From positions 77,128,001-77,192,000 of the forward strand of contig CM034546.1 in NCBI GenBank assembly GCA_020055645.1: a stretch of DNA of 64,000 nt, given 5' to 3'. A program made the translations under genes and the position numbers. The notes under the pieces are model-generated. The model did no database searches. It saw nothing but the letters and a program-made list of their open reading frames with translations, and was not told the DNA's origin. Position 1 is the first letter of the stretch. Each line of letters opens with the position of its first letter. This document shows, in pieces, positions 23,432-35,528 of this stretch. The stretch comes from Tomocerus qinae (lineage: Eukaryota; Arthropoda; Collembola; Entomobryomorpha; Tomoceridae).

Positions 23432-24865
23432 TTTTTCAGACTATAATTTTTTAAAGGTGATACCTAAATGGTGCAACTATGAAATGTCTATGGGACAGGA
23501 CAATTTATTGTTTTTACTGAGTCTTTTCATTACTGTCAGTTTACCATTTATTTCAATCATAAGTAATGCCATGGCGTTGACTAATTTATTTTGATGTGAA
23601 AGCTTTTTAACCTTAACGAGACACTTAACTGTCTTATTGCAGAGTTGTTAGTGAAAGTGTTGGGCAGAGTACTGGTAGTTTTTGTACTGTATTGTCACTC
23701 AAAATCTACCTTGGACCTTTGTCATCCTTTCTCCTGAAAGTGTACAGATATCGAGAAATTTATGAACATCTTATTTCTGTCGATTCTATTTCAAATTGAT
23801 ACAAGCTACCTGAATACGACTATCTTTGCTCATTAATAATAAATATTATGTAGGTACCAATTATTAATAAGATGTCACTTAAATTTGTTTCATGAGGGTT
23901 TTTCAAAAAATCGTCACTGGAATTTGAAAACCCATTGTGTAGTTATATCTTCTCAATCAGGTTCAAATATCCAATAACTTAAATTCAATCCATCAAAATT
24001 TTTAACATCTGTTCCGTAGGTGTCACAATTTTTACAAATTACTGCTCTAAAACCACGTAAAGCTTTTGATGTTTATGCAACATCGCTTAAATGGATAAAA
24101 TTTAAGTTTAAGTATATTATTATGTCGGCATAAACAATTTAAACTCGTGGTTGTTCTCCGTTTGTAGTTACCAAGTAGATATTTTTCAGATATATGTAAT
24201 TCATTTAGTATAAGTCCACTTTTATCAGAACTAACCTGATTGTGTAGCTGTACTGTAAGGATTGTAGTGAATAATGACCGTCATCACATCGTTATCTATC
24301 TCACCATGAACCCTCATACAGTCATGACCATGACGGTGTATTCTCAGTTTTATTGAGTCGACGAGACAGGACAATGTCAAACAGATATTAGCAAGGTAGA
24401 CAAAAATAACATATTTACTGTGGACGAATGCACTTGACTGACTACTTATAATAATACTATGGAGACAGGAAACATGATGTGGCATAATTCCAACTAGCAT
24501 GAGAGCTCTGATAATAAGTCCTCTGCGTGGTACCTGCTTTACACTGAACACTATTTGTAGAGATTGTAGAAATAATATAGTTTTTAAAACAGATTGGTTG
24601 TATTCACATTTTGCCAAATTATCCGTAGATCTCAAAAATGATAAAATTTTGGGTTTTCCAATCAGATTTTTGCCTACAACGCCACAAACAGCGAGCAGTT
24701 ATTACTTTTCTGTCAATATCAAAAGAAAACAAGTACCTAGACAACTTAATTTAATGATTTATGTTTTGAATAATGTACACCATTTTTTATTTTGTTATTG
24801 TCATTTACGCAAAATTTAATTTTATTGTATAATTTGTTTCTGTATTAAAATATAGAGAATTTTGA
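23432..24865. other. Intergenic, no gene supported
   Basis: Holds the promoter side of the IR-like gene and the 3' flank of the SGNH gene. Overlapping short frames at about 24231-24819 on both strands have no recognisable motif and no consistent exon structure. They are not called. Confidence 0.35.
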
Positions 24866-26652
24866 TTATTTGAATTGGAGCAGTTGTCTGAAAAGAGGAT
24901 CCATAGTTGCTTGCCATACCCTATAACCTTCCAATGTAAGATGAGTTTGATCAGGTTGATACAGATTTGGATAGATATTTTCATCAGCGTCTGAGAATTG
25001 ATATCTCATGTCTAAATAGTGGATATCGTCACCATTGTGCATACGGGAGAGAGCCTCGTTGACTATTTTCCCCTGTTCAATTACTGATGGGGGTTTTCCA
25101 CCTGCTGGGAGCAACGCGAAGAGGAGAATTCGCACATGAGGAATCTTTTGCTTGATAAGCTGAATAATTCTTTCAATATTAGCAATGATCTGAGGTGCTA
25201 GGACACCGGACGTCAAGTCATTTCCTCCAACCATCAAAGTAGCCACTTTGGCATTGACTCCGTTCAAAACTCCTTCACGTTCAATTCTGTCAATTGTCTG
25301 GTCGGATTTGTGTCCAGCTATGGCCACATTGAGGGATTGAATTGGAAGATAGTATTCATTCCAGATAGAAGAACCAGCCTGTTGCCACCAGTCAGTCAAG
25401 GAATCTCCAAGCCATACTATAATGCACATTCACATTTGAACTTAAACTTGTATTATGACATTTACATATGAATCCTACTGCGATAATATCAACAGCAGTA
25501 AAAGTGTTTTAAAGATACTTATAAAATGCAAGATTTTGCTAAAACGAATCCCACATAAAACTCAAATGCGTTTTAAACCATTTTAAATGTTAAGAAATAC
25601 GGCTCAATAAAATGACTCAATAAACAAGATGCAATAATTATATGCCATATGGATATTCTTAGATAATAAAGTACTAAAATGTCTAGACATTTCAGTACAT
25701 TTCAGAACGACAAAAAAGTTGAGATTTTAAAAAACTCACCAGCTTTGCCACTGTATGGGGTATTCAGAATGAAATCGAAAAGTGGATTCATCGTTTGAGC
25801 CCAAACTTCGTAGCCCTGAGAAGAAAGATGGAGTTGGTCGGACCAAAAGAGTTCTGGGATAACTTGGCCCAATCCAGTGGAGAATTGAAATTCCATGTTG
25901 AAGAAGAAAACTTCCCTGTTGTCATTATACCTGGCAATTAAAGAGTTGACATTGCGAATTCTTTGATGAATTTCAGATCCACCGCGTGGAAGAACCCCCA
26001 GCAAGAGAATCTTAACTCCAGGGTTCTTAGTCTTGATTAAATTGATAATTGTTCCAATATTGTCAGCTACAGTTTGCTCGGGAACATTTCCAGACAAGTC
26101 ATTTGTTCCGATTTTCAAAACAGCTAAGTAGGCATTTAAGTTATCGATGATTCCTTGGCCGTTGATTCGGTCGATTATGGTCGTTGTCCTGTCCCCAGCA
26201 ACACCCGTGTTAACTGCACCAAGTGGTTCATAAAACTGGTCCCAAGTAGCCTTGCCGTCATTTTTCCACCAGTCCGTTATGGAATCCCCGAGGAACACTG
26301 AAAAATATAAGTATTATTTTGTATAATATTTAATTAATAATATTATTTTACATTTCAATGTTACCTTATAAAAGCTTTTAGTGAAAAATGAGCAACAATT
26401 AATTCTACAAAAATACTTGTAATATTCGGCATGTGCAATAGTGAGACTAAATAGAAAATGCTACTGACCAAAATGTTAATAGTGAAGCAATAAAGTATTA
26501 ATACAGTAATAAATAAATTGAAATAATATGTATTCATTTAAAATCATACCAACTTGTCCCCTGTTATCCCATCTTGGTTGATTGTTATTTAAAGGCTTTC
26601 CTAAAACAGCTCCAAAGAGCAAAATTGTAACTAGGATGTGACGAATTCCCAT
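24866..26652 (-). CDS. Secreted tandem two-domain SGNH/GDSL hydrolase
   Basis: Three minus-strand exons, 26550-26652, 25740-26297 and 24866-25416, total 1212 nt and 403 aa. The junctions join in phase as RGQV-VFLGDS and SGKA-VWLGDS, so two hydrolase domains sit in one protein. A signal peptide (MGIRHILVTILLFGAVLG) precedes domain 1, which has Ser40 (LGDSITDWW), the GTND block and Asp188/His191 (DQLHLS). Domain 2 has Ser226 (LGDSLTDWW), GGND and Asp376/His379 (DQTHLT). Each has the full catalytic set of SGNH esterases and resembles the catalytic subunits of platelet-activating-factor acetylhydrolase IB. It probably deacylates an ester or lipid substrate outside the cell. The family's well-known animal members are single-domain and cytosolic, so secretion and duplication are unusual. 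Domain boundaries coincide with exon boundaries, pointing to internal exon duplication. Confidence 0.9.
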
Positions 26653-26709
26653 TTTATTGCCTTGAACTGCTGTGGAAGAAAAACTTGGCAATTAAAACCT
26701 GAAACAAGC

Positions 26710-26717
26710 CTTTTATA
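26710..26717 (-). promoter_or_regulatory. TATA box of the SGNH hydrolase gene
   Basis: TATAAAAG on the minus strand, about 58 bases before the start codon. The spacing fits a short leader. Confidence 0.55.
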
Positions 26718-27470
26718 TCTCAATCGATTTTAGTTTATGTACTCTGTACGGCTTAATTCACATTTTTTAAGATGGAATGTATACAGGGTATCAAAATGTA
26801 TGGATAACAGATAAAACTAACCCAAATAAATAAAACATCATTATTCTGAAACTACCAATACATACTTTTTCAATTTTGTCCCACTTTTACATTTTTAAAA
26901 CAACAGTTTGTTAGCCGTAATGTTCAATTTTTAAATGGCTTTAATTTAGACAGTGATAATGTTTATTCAATTTAAAAATGCTTAGTTAATTAATAATTAA
27001 GTACAAATCTGTGATAATTAAACAACTCTAAGCAAAATAAAATTTTAAATTGTTCCAAATAAGAAATCCCAATTCGTAGAAGGCAATATGTAAAAAGTAA
27101 TAAATGCTTGGTTACTTATTACATTAATTTTAAGACATGTATAAACTCAATATTGGCTGTTTTACCCAGAATATTTGAAAATTATCTCTGCGAAATACTG
27201 ACCCTAATGATTGACTTGCATAATTACAGGTTTACAACTTTTACAAGTAATCGATTACATTTTATCTGAATGAATTTTAAATAGTCATGATTATGCTCAA
27301 ATGTTACTCAATGGGATTAGTACAAACCGATGTTAATCCAAAGCTGAGGATTATACCGACGATTAACCACATTTTAATTTAACTTTGTTATGTTAAATAG
27401 TTTTATATGGAAGACCTAATGCACTGTATCATATTTAGTGACTGTGTTATTATAATCAACGAAGTCATAA
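26718..27470. other. Intergenic, no gene seen
   Basis: AT-rich upstream region of the SGNH gene. No coding potential or repeat recognised. Confidence 0.4.
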
Positions 27471-27739
27471 CGTCTGCTTAATATTACAAGGTAACAAGCC
27501 ATTTTATCATGGCTGCTACAAAGTAACAAACCATTTTATCATGGCTGAGACAAAGTAACAAGCCATTTTATCATGGCAGCGACAAGGTAACAAGCCACAT
27601 CGCTTGATACAGTGGTTTGTTACCTTGTCGCTGCCATGATAAAATGGCTTGTTACTTTGTCTCAGCCATGATAAAATGGTTTGTTACTTTGTAGCAGCCA
27701 TGATAAAATGGCTTGTTACCTTGTAATATTAAGCAGACG
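27471..27739. repeat. Fold-back element: 269-bp near-perfect palindrome with internal 32-bp repeats
   Basis: The left arm starts CGTCTGCTTAATATTACAAG and the right arm ends with its exact reverse complement. The arms, about 128 bp each, are almost perfectly complementary around a loop of about 13 bp (ATCGCTTGATACA). I noticed one mismatch, next to the loop. Inside each arm a 32-bp unit containing CCATTTTATCATGGC is repeated about three times, and that unit is itself partly self-complementary. ATAA flanks the element on both sides, a possible 4-bp target duplication. Typical of fold-back transposons. Confidence 0.9.
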
Positions 27740-30700
27740 ATAAATTTAATTTAATTTGGATTAGCATTTATGAAGTATTAAATAATCCCACCCACTGGCA
27801 TTTTATAAAGAGTGCCAAAAGAGCTCATACTGTTACACTTTCTGTGTGCTCCTGATCTTGTCCATTTTGGATTTGTAAGGCAATTGATTTAATTTTCGAA
27901 GCAAGGCCAAGATTATTTAAAATGTTGGTGTTTCGAATCAAGCAGCAATATAGATCATGCTACAATGATAACCAAATACAGATATTTATCCTTAGGTATT
28001 ACAATATAGTACTTTCCATTTTATCCTATGGTATATTTTTTACAAATTTTATTGGGTTTATCTTATGGTTGTAATTGCACTCCGTCAACTACGTTCTGCG
28101 ACATTATATTTATGATGATAAAATTAATTAGTCAAGTACAAACATTAACCATACACTTCTTACATTCTGGGCCCGACATGATATTGTCTGCCAAGCCCGT
28201 ATATTTAGTCTACGTTCATACATTCATAATTTTTTGTGCATAAACTGTCAACATTCTCAAAAATTGAAAACAGCCTATGAATGAACATGTGTAATATTTA
28301 TGTAGTACTATAATATACTATTTTTAAATCAAAATATTGTATATCAAATATCCACTACCTGACTAAAGGCACAGTAAAATTTTTACGTTTTTCTTCATGC
28401 AGATTCGGTGTATTTGTAATAATATTCCTAACATATGCAATATGCGGAATTCAAATATTATATTATAATCTTCAAATGTATTATGGAGATAAGAATAATT
28501 TACAACGTTCACGATAGTGAGATAAACTCCTTTTTTATTATTAATCCCCTCAACGAAATGAACTCGTGTATGTACAATGACTGATATGAATCAGTAATCA
28601 GTAGATAAACGAAGTCGTGTTTAAGTTGAAAGCCTGAGACAAACAACACAGAGCAGGGTATTATATGCATGCTGCATGCTAGTTTTTAATGGACATCACA
28701 GTAGAAGCGAATTTTGAAAGAACAAGGACTGTTAAGTTGCAATTTCATTCTTAGGCAGGAAAGCATAATATTTTGTTTTATTATTGAATGGAATGTCACA
28801 AGGTATAATACTTTGTGAGAGTACTAGTACCAAATTTTCCTTTCTCTACTTTTCCTAGAAGAAATATTCGCCAATTTTATTAATCATAAAGATGGTGAAT
28901 ATAATAATAAGCATAATTTTTAATCAGAGATTAAGATTTGCTTGGATTTTATGAATTTTTTAAGAATATTAGGAATTGGTATCACAAGTAACAATCAGTA
29001 CAATTACCACGAGATTTATTTACTTAATGTACAATAGAATGACTATAACATGGTTTCTTCGTAAATAAATAAAATCAGCTACGACCGTCTCATTCTCTAC
29101 TCTGAAATTCGGTCATTCGACCAAACAGAGCAACCAAATAATAAAATACTTTTGTTTGTAATATCGGCATTTAAGTAATAATAATGTAATAAGTACTCTA
29201 AGCAATATCTTACTTGGTTTATAAAGATAATAAAATAAAAATAAGGTAAAGAAATTAATATTATATACCCTTAACAAACACGTGGAGGTCATAAACATGT
29301 GATTGACATTTTCATCCCGTTTTAAACAACATCGTATGTATCAGTATTAACTTTGATTACATGTTTTGGTATAAATGGTATAATATAATATAATAACCAC
29401 GCTTGTTTTTGGAGTTTTCTTTCATCTAGTATATTATTTATTATCTCTTCATTCATAAATTATTGAAAACGAATTGCGGATAAAAACTACACTATATTGA
29501 ATGTAAATTCAAACAAAGGGAATACAATTTTCTCTTCGTAATTGTTCATCGGAACAGCTTTAAAACACATTTATAAAAAAATAATATTATCGTATCAAAA
29601 CCTTGAAAAAGGTTTGATTTTGATGCATTTCTATAGCAAAAGAGATGAGTGTAGGAATTTGAGATGCCCGATGTGACGTAAGTTGTAAAGCATTTATTTT
29701 GCAAACTGTGAAATACCGTCAAAGAAATATTATTCACAGAGATAAAACTTGTTATTCTGGTAGATTAATGGGTTTATTATCATAAAAACTAATACTGATT
29801 TCTTGCTATAACAGTCTAATTAAGATAAGGCCTACGCCGAATCCACTCGGCGTGGCACGTGTAGAAATGTCATTTATAGTCACCAACATCCGTTTACTTA
29901 CGCTATCAGTGAGATTTCTATGTATTAAAATAATTTAGTCATAGAGATAGAATTTATTTCCAGTCCTATAAATATGGATCATAAGATCACATTTTCCATA
30001 ACTTTTCAGGTAGTCAATGGAAGGTGCGGTTAGTTTTGTAAAATTAGAGGATCATCTTGGTGCATTGGAATTGGTGCTGACATCATTAAAAAAGCTGGTA
30101 AACAATTCATATAATAATAACCTGATAACATGCATTAATTTCATGGTTAATATACGAACTAGGAAAAGTAAACATTACTCATTACAACTCTGTTATATTT
30201 ATTATGAACGTATTTCCATTCCTAATCAATTATTTTTTCAATCCGTCTTCCTTTTAGTATTTAGCTTCTACTTGCCCTCTGGGAAATAGAGAAGTTGCAA
30301 ATTATTATCATTTGAAACTTAGATAACTGCACTATGTACAGCGTTTTGGCAATTCCGTATTCTTGTACAGCAATTCAATTGCAAGTCAAAGTCAATTATA
30401 AAGTAATAAATTTTTTAGCATATTTCTGTTTAGGATAAACTGATCTGAAATTTAAAACAAAGACAAGTGACAGAGAAGGACTGGAAATGTCCAAATTTTT
30501 AAAAACCATTGCAGAAAATGTTTTAATTTATAATACATGTTGCCATCTATTTAAATCGAATACTATAATTACAATTGAATTTTAAAATATTAACTTTCGA
30601 AAGTTGTTATGCGAAAAGAACTTATAAATCATTCATCATTAAAAAGTGTACAATTTGCATTTCTAAGAAATTTTTACTGACATTATTATTCTCTTAGCAC

Positions 30701-30749
30701 TGCCAGCGAAAATACGATAAGAACTAACTTCCCGAAAAACTCTATCACA
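27740..30749. other. Three-kilobase gene-poor stretch
   Basis: AT-rich, without convincing genes. Frames at 28028-28243, 29113-29298 and 29546-29737 look random. A plus-strand segment at about 30010-30102 (MEGAVSFVKLEDHLGALEL) is bounded by an acceptor-like TTTTCAG and a donor-like GTAAAC. I find no exon to join it to. A small hairpin, ACGCCGA-loop-TCGGCGT, lies at about 29833-29852. The right end is the promoter region of the Mesh-like gene, with TATAAATC at about 30624. Confidence 0.35.
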
Positions 30750-33700
30750 ATGAAGAACATTTTGTTATTACTAATTGGAGCACTGTTTCTGGAAACTACA
30801 CAATGTTTTGTGGCAGTAGAAGATATGTTTCCTTTTGGTGTTGACAATGGCGATTCGAGACTTCCACCAAATGATGACAGTTTTCAAAACGTTACTTTCT
30901 CCCTTGGAGACGTTTTCAGCTTTTTCAATGACACATACAACGTAGTGTTTGTGAATAATAATGGAGCTTTATCTTTTATTCAAGGTAATATTTTATTAGC
31001 AAACAATGCCGAAACTCAATATAGACCATTTTGTTACGCATACATCTGATATGCTTCGTCTGCATCTTTGTTCAAAATTAATTCACGCACCACTCTATAT
31101 ATTCCGTGTTGTCCCCTTGTAACGCGGAACACGCCCTTCACAGTAGCCGTCCTTTATTAAAAAAGGAAAAGCTATAAAATGTCATATTATGCTCACATAC
31201 CATTACTTAACTATTTATTTAACATTTAACTTAGCTCTACTTTGCTTGAGGATGAGTAAGTTTATAGAAAAGTGCCTGTAATATATTAAAAAATCTCCCA
31301 ATATCCCTAAATTTCAAAATCTCATTGATAAAAAAATTTTCCCATCCCAATGTGAGGAAAGAACGTTTCTGTACAATCCCCTCAACTTAAAATTCCCTAC
31401 ACGGTAAAATTTACTATACTTTATTATCATAAACAAAGCGTTAATAATTTGCATATTTTCCAGGCGTATCTCAGTTTACTCCAACATGTGGCCCGCTCAC
31501 AGTTCCTATGATTGTGCCATTCTGGGCCGATATTGACATTCGACGGGGTGGCAATGTATTTTTCCGCGAGACCAAAAACACCACTCTACTTTTGAAGGCC
31601 TCTCAAGAAATTCAAAGAGCATTTCCTGATGTACGAAACCCACGTCTCGGATGGATGTTCATTTCTACCTGGCATGAAGTACCATTTTATGGTGCTTCCA
31701 ATGAGTGTGGGGGAATGTCTCTAAGAAATACATTTCAGACGATTTTGACTACGGATGGATATTACTCATTTGCATTATTCTATTACAACAAATTAACATG
31801 GACCACAGGAACTGCTTCGGGTGGTAACTGTACTGGTCAAGGTGGTACCCCAGCAAAAGCAGGTTTCGATGTTGGTGATAGAAGCACATTTTTCTCAATT
31901 CCAGGAACATGTACACCTGATATACAAAAAATTACAAATACGAGTAATTTTAATGATCCTGGGAGATGGATATTCAGGATTGACGAATCCTTTGAATCCA
32001 GACCATGTGAAGGGCACTCTCCAAATGCTCGACTGCACATAACTCCATCCTTCGTGTCTATCTTTGGACATGTCCCACTAACAATTCGAGGTCCCTGTCT
32101 AGAAAATGCCGAAAGTATTGAATGTCACTTTTATGATTTCCCTAGAGTAGTAACAGTGTCCGGGGAGATCATGGATGACGAATCCACCGCAATTTGCCAA
32201 GTACCGTATCTTTATTCTAACGGAAAAATTAAAGTTGAGATGACAGTCATCCATGATAATTCCACGCAGAATACTTATTCGGGACACATATTCACGAATG
32301 AACCTGACAACAGTCAAGTCACATTTGAAATTTTCCAAAATTCAAAGGCCAATTTGTCATGGAACTATTTGCAGTTTGATGATTTTGATTTTCAAGCACA
32401 TATTGCATTGCAACTACATTTAGTAGAGCATAATGGTACATCATGGGTTGATCGAGGTATCTTAATTAATAATTTAAATAACACTGGCAACTTTGAAGGT
32501 GCCCTGAACACCACTTCGCTAGCTTTGCTTGATGATTTAACGTCATTTTCCATTGTACAGCTCAAATTGTTATCCATTACTGAAACTCTTAAATCAGTAT
32601 TCTCTGACATAATTTACACTCCTATTAATAAATCACAACAGTTTTTCATATCTGCCTGTGACGATTGGTACCAGAAGGACAATGGCCCCCCGAAAAATGT
32701 TCTTCCATGTCCTCCATTATTGCAACAAGCATTGCAAGATGACCGTTTTGAACAAGATGGTGCCTCTGGTTCCGTTTTGCAATTTTTCCATCCAGGAGCA
32801 GAATTTTCCTTCCGTCAAAGAGTGCCAACCCAAGATGGTGCTGGCCAGCAATGCGTTTACAAAAATGGTACACTCATGTTGGGTCCTCCTGGTGGCGGAA
32901 CTGCAGATCTCTATAGTCCAAACTACGGTTATATTGCTCATTCTCGTGCAGACGTTTGGCCATGGGTTATTTGTTGCAAAAAAAGTGATGACTTAGAGTC
33001 CTGTAGAAAGTATTATGAAAATCGGCCATCTGACTCTGGACACGATTATGTTCCACCTCGTCCTGGAAATGGCGCTGGAGATCCCCATATCACAACATTT
33101 GATCTTCTTTCTTACACTTTCAATGGAGTGGGCGAATTTTGGATGATCATAGGAAGTGAAAACGAATTTCTGATGCAAGGCAGGATGGAACAATTTATCA
33201 ACGAAAATGGCACTCTCTCCAATGCGTCTATTTTCACTTCATTTGCAATGCAGGAATCAGGGCCGTTTCAATCTCACTCCGAAAGTGGAAATGTTCACGT
33301 TCAGGTATCTGCTACGTATTCAGGAATGGAAGTATTGTTAGATAAAGAATCATTGTTTGACACACCAACAGAAAATAGTAGTACCAATATTGGTAGCCGT
33401 TCTTTAACTTACAATGGAGTTTCTATTTCCCAATTAACATCTGAAAATGGCATTCCAAACAAGGTCACTGTATCGTTTTCATCTGGATTCTCTTTTGAGT
33501 TTACTCCATCAGGTGCGACTGGCCTGAACATCATTTCTTCAGCTAGTGCCCAATCTCAAAATAAAACTAAAGGGCTATTTGGCATTTTTGATGGCAACCC
33601 AGCCAATGATTTTACTGATCCGAGTGGCAATAGTATATCCTCGAACTCTACATTACAAGAGATTCACGAACAATTCGGATTGAAATGGATAACGACAGCC

Positions 33701-34276
33701 AACGAGAGCATTTTCCTATATCCTCCAGGGAAAACCCACAGCAGTTTCCACAATCCTGATTTCGTTCCCAGTTTTGTACTTCCCGATATATCAAGCTTAC
33801 CTCCTGATGTAATTACCCTTTGTGGAGAATCGCGTGATTGCTTATTTGACTATGCTACAACTGGGAGTCGTATGTTGGCGAATAGTACTAAGGAGGTCGT
33901 CGTTGCATTTAATACTTCCGTTGAAGAACTAGCTGAAGAAATTCAAATGTGTGACAAAATTATTTCCCCTATAAACGGCTTCTACCAAGCGGAAGGGTTT
34001 TTTGAGGGCTCCATCGCTACCTTTGACTGCAATGGCGGTTACAATTTAGTTGGTGAAAAGCAATCGACATGCACAAAACTAAATAATTCTCTTCATTGGA
34101 ACAAAGAAATTCCAAAATGCATAAAAAATGATGTTCAGACAACAACACAAACTGTTACCACTACAACTGCTGCTACTCCAACCCCGACAACAACAGATAA
34201 AAATAATGCTCACATTATTTACGGGTCAAAAGTCTTGTTATTTTTCTTGAACTTTTGGCTATTTAATAATTGCTAA
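30750..34276 (+). CDS. Mesh-like NIDO/AMOP/VWD/sushi protein, probably GPI-anchored
   Basis: Two exons, 30750-30984 and 31464-34276, total 3048 nt and encode 1015 aa, joined in phase at SFIQ-GVSQF. In order: signal peptide (MKNILLLLIGALFLETTQC); NIDO domain, residues about 30-250 (NGALSF, VPFWADIDIR); an IPT-like E-set around 265-345; AMOP at about 477-613 (DDWYQK, CPPLLQQAL, GGGTADLYSP, YVPPRP); VWD from about 616 (GDPHITTFD, YTFNGVGEF); one sushi module at about 908-967; then a Thr-rich linker and a hydrophobic tail (LLFFLNFWLF). This is the order of Drosophila Mesh, a smooth septate junction protein of gut epithelium, and resembles SUSD2. Unlike Mesh it has no cytoplasmic tail, so GPI anchoring is likely. 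Several AMOP cysteines are absent. It is probably a divergent Mesh paralogue. Confidence 0.88.
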
Positions 34277-35528
34277 ATTTCAATTAATAACTTTTTATAT
34301 GCCTATCATTTTTAATTTGTTCATCATCTTGGCATTTATTCCTGGTTTTATTAAATATAGCTGAATGTCGATATATACGTATCGTTTTTGAATAAGTAGT
34401 CATTTAAATAAATTATATTAAATAATTTGTGGCTTCATTATCACATTTATTAAATTGGGATTTCAATATATTATATCAATAGGAAATTGTGATTTGAACA
34501 TTATCGAATAAATTGTAGTTCCAAGTCCCATTATTAATTAAATTCATTAAAATGTGGTTCCAATAGTAAATATTGTATTGATTAAATGTGGTTTGTATAT
34601 TATATTAAAAATAAATGGAATTGAATCATTAATACATAAATTGAAATTGTTACAATCTTTGACAATTTTTTTATCCTGATATTAACCTTCATAGGCACTA
34701 AAATACAGAAGAAAGTTACGGCTAATTACGTGTGTAAATATAGTGTACGCAGGTTTCAGTAATTCACATTTACATAAATCTATAACTTTTTTGATAATTT
34801 ATAAATACCAGTAATTATTAGCTAGAGAGACATCAAGGGAGTATGATAGTATACCAGAAACTCCAGGCAAGGAAAGTCCACGTAGTTTCATTCCTTAAGA
34901 AATAGAAAGGTCCTAAGGTAATCCTCAGTGGTCGGAGATGTAAGATCTGTCTCCTACCGATAGTCCAATAATTAAGGAACGACGCTGCCGTTTCGTAGGT
35001 TATGACCTTCAATAGCACCAGAGCGATTTCCATCACACGTTTTTGTAATCCAAGTATTCATATTTATCCCGTGTAAGGTATGTCGATTATGTAGCCTGTG
35101 ATCACCGTCGCTCTGCCAATTTCACACAAACCAAAGAGTTTGGCCTACAGTTTATCCAAGGTGTACTCATAGAGAGATGGACGTTTTCAGAACTTCATTC
35201 CAAAGGGTAAAGATGAATTAGGAAGTCCATATTTTATACCTTATTATTGGAACGAATCGCCAAAATGTTAGATACCGATTTTTATACCACATAAACACAT
35301 TCTCCAAATCTCGAACAAAGTCAAAGGACCTATTTCCAATAAGCCTAAATTCGGCATTTGCAAAAAATGTAAACGTTTCAGCTTGTCAATAAATCATCAA
35401 TGTCGAATATTATACTGTTTCATTAAAAAATATACTTTTATTTGACCGTTTTTACCAATTTTAGTAATATAACAACTTCATGACTGATAGGTACCTCTTA
35501 AAATTATTAAACTAGTACTTTTGGACTT
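34277..35528. other. Intergenic, no gene seen
   Basis: 3' flanks of the convergent Mesh-like and cuticle genes. A 67-codon minus frame at 34833-35036 sits in sequence of more balanced composition than its surroundings and may be an old mobile-element fragment. I cannot identify it. The last 100 bases resemble the 3' flank of the second cuticle gene (41440-41520). Confidence 0.35.

Noticed and set aside
24231-24819. Overlapping frames on both strands upstream of the SGNH gene
   Set aside because: No motif, signal peptide or consistent splice sites. Both strands are open only because of composition.
29833-29852. ACGCCGA/TCGGCGT hairpin as a terminator or structured RNA
   Set aside because: A single short stem in a eukaryotic intergenic region with nothing else to support function.
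30010-30102. Possible 30-codon exon MEGAVSFVKLEDHLG
   Set aside because: Has acceptor-like and donor-like borders, but no partner exons could be found on either side.
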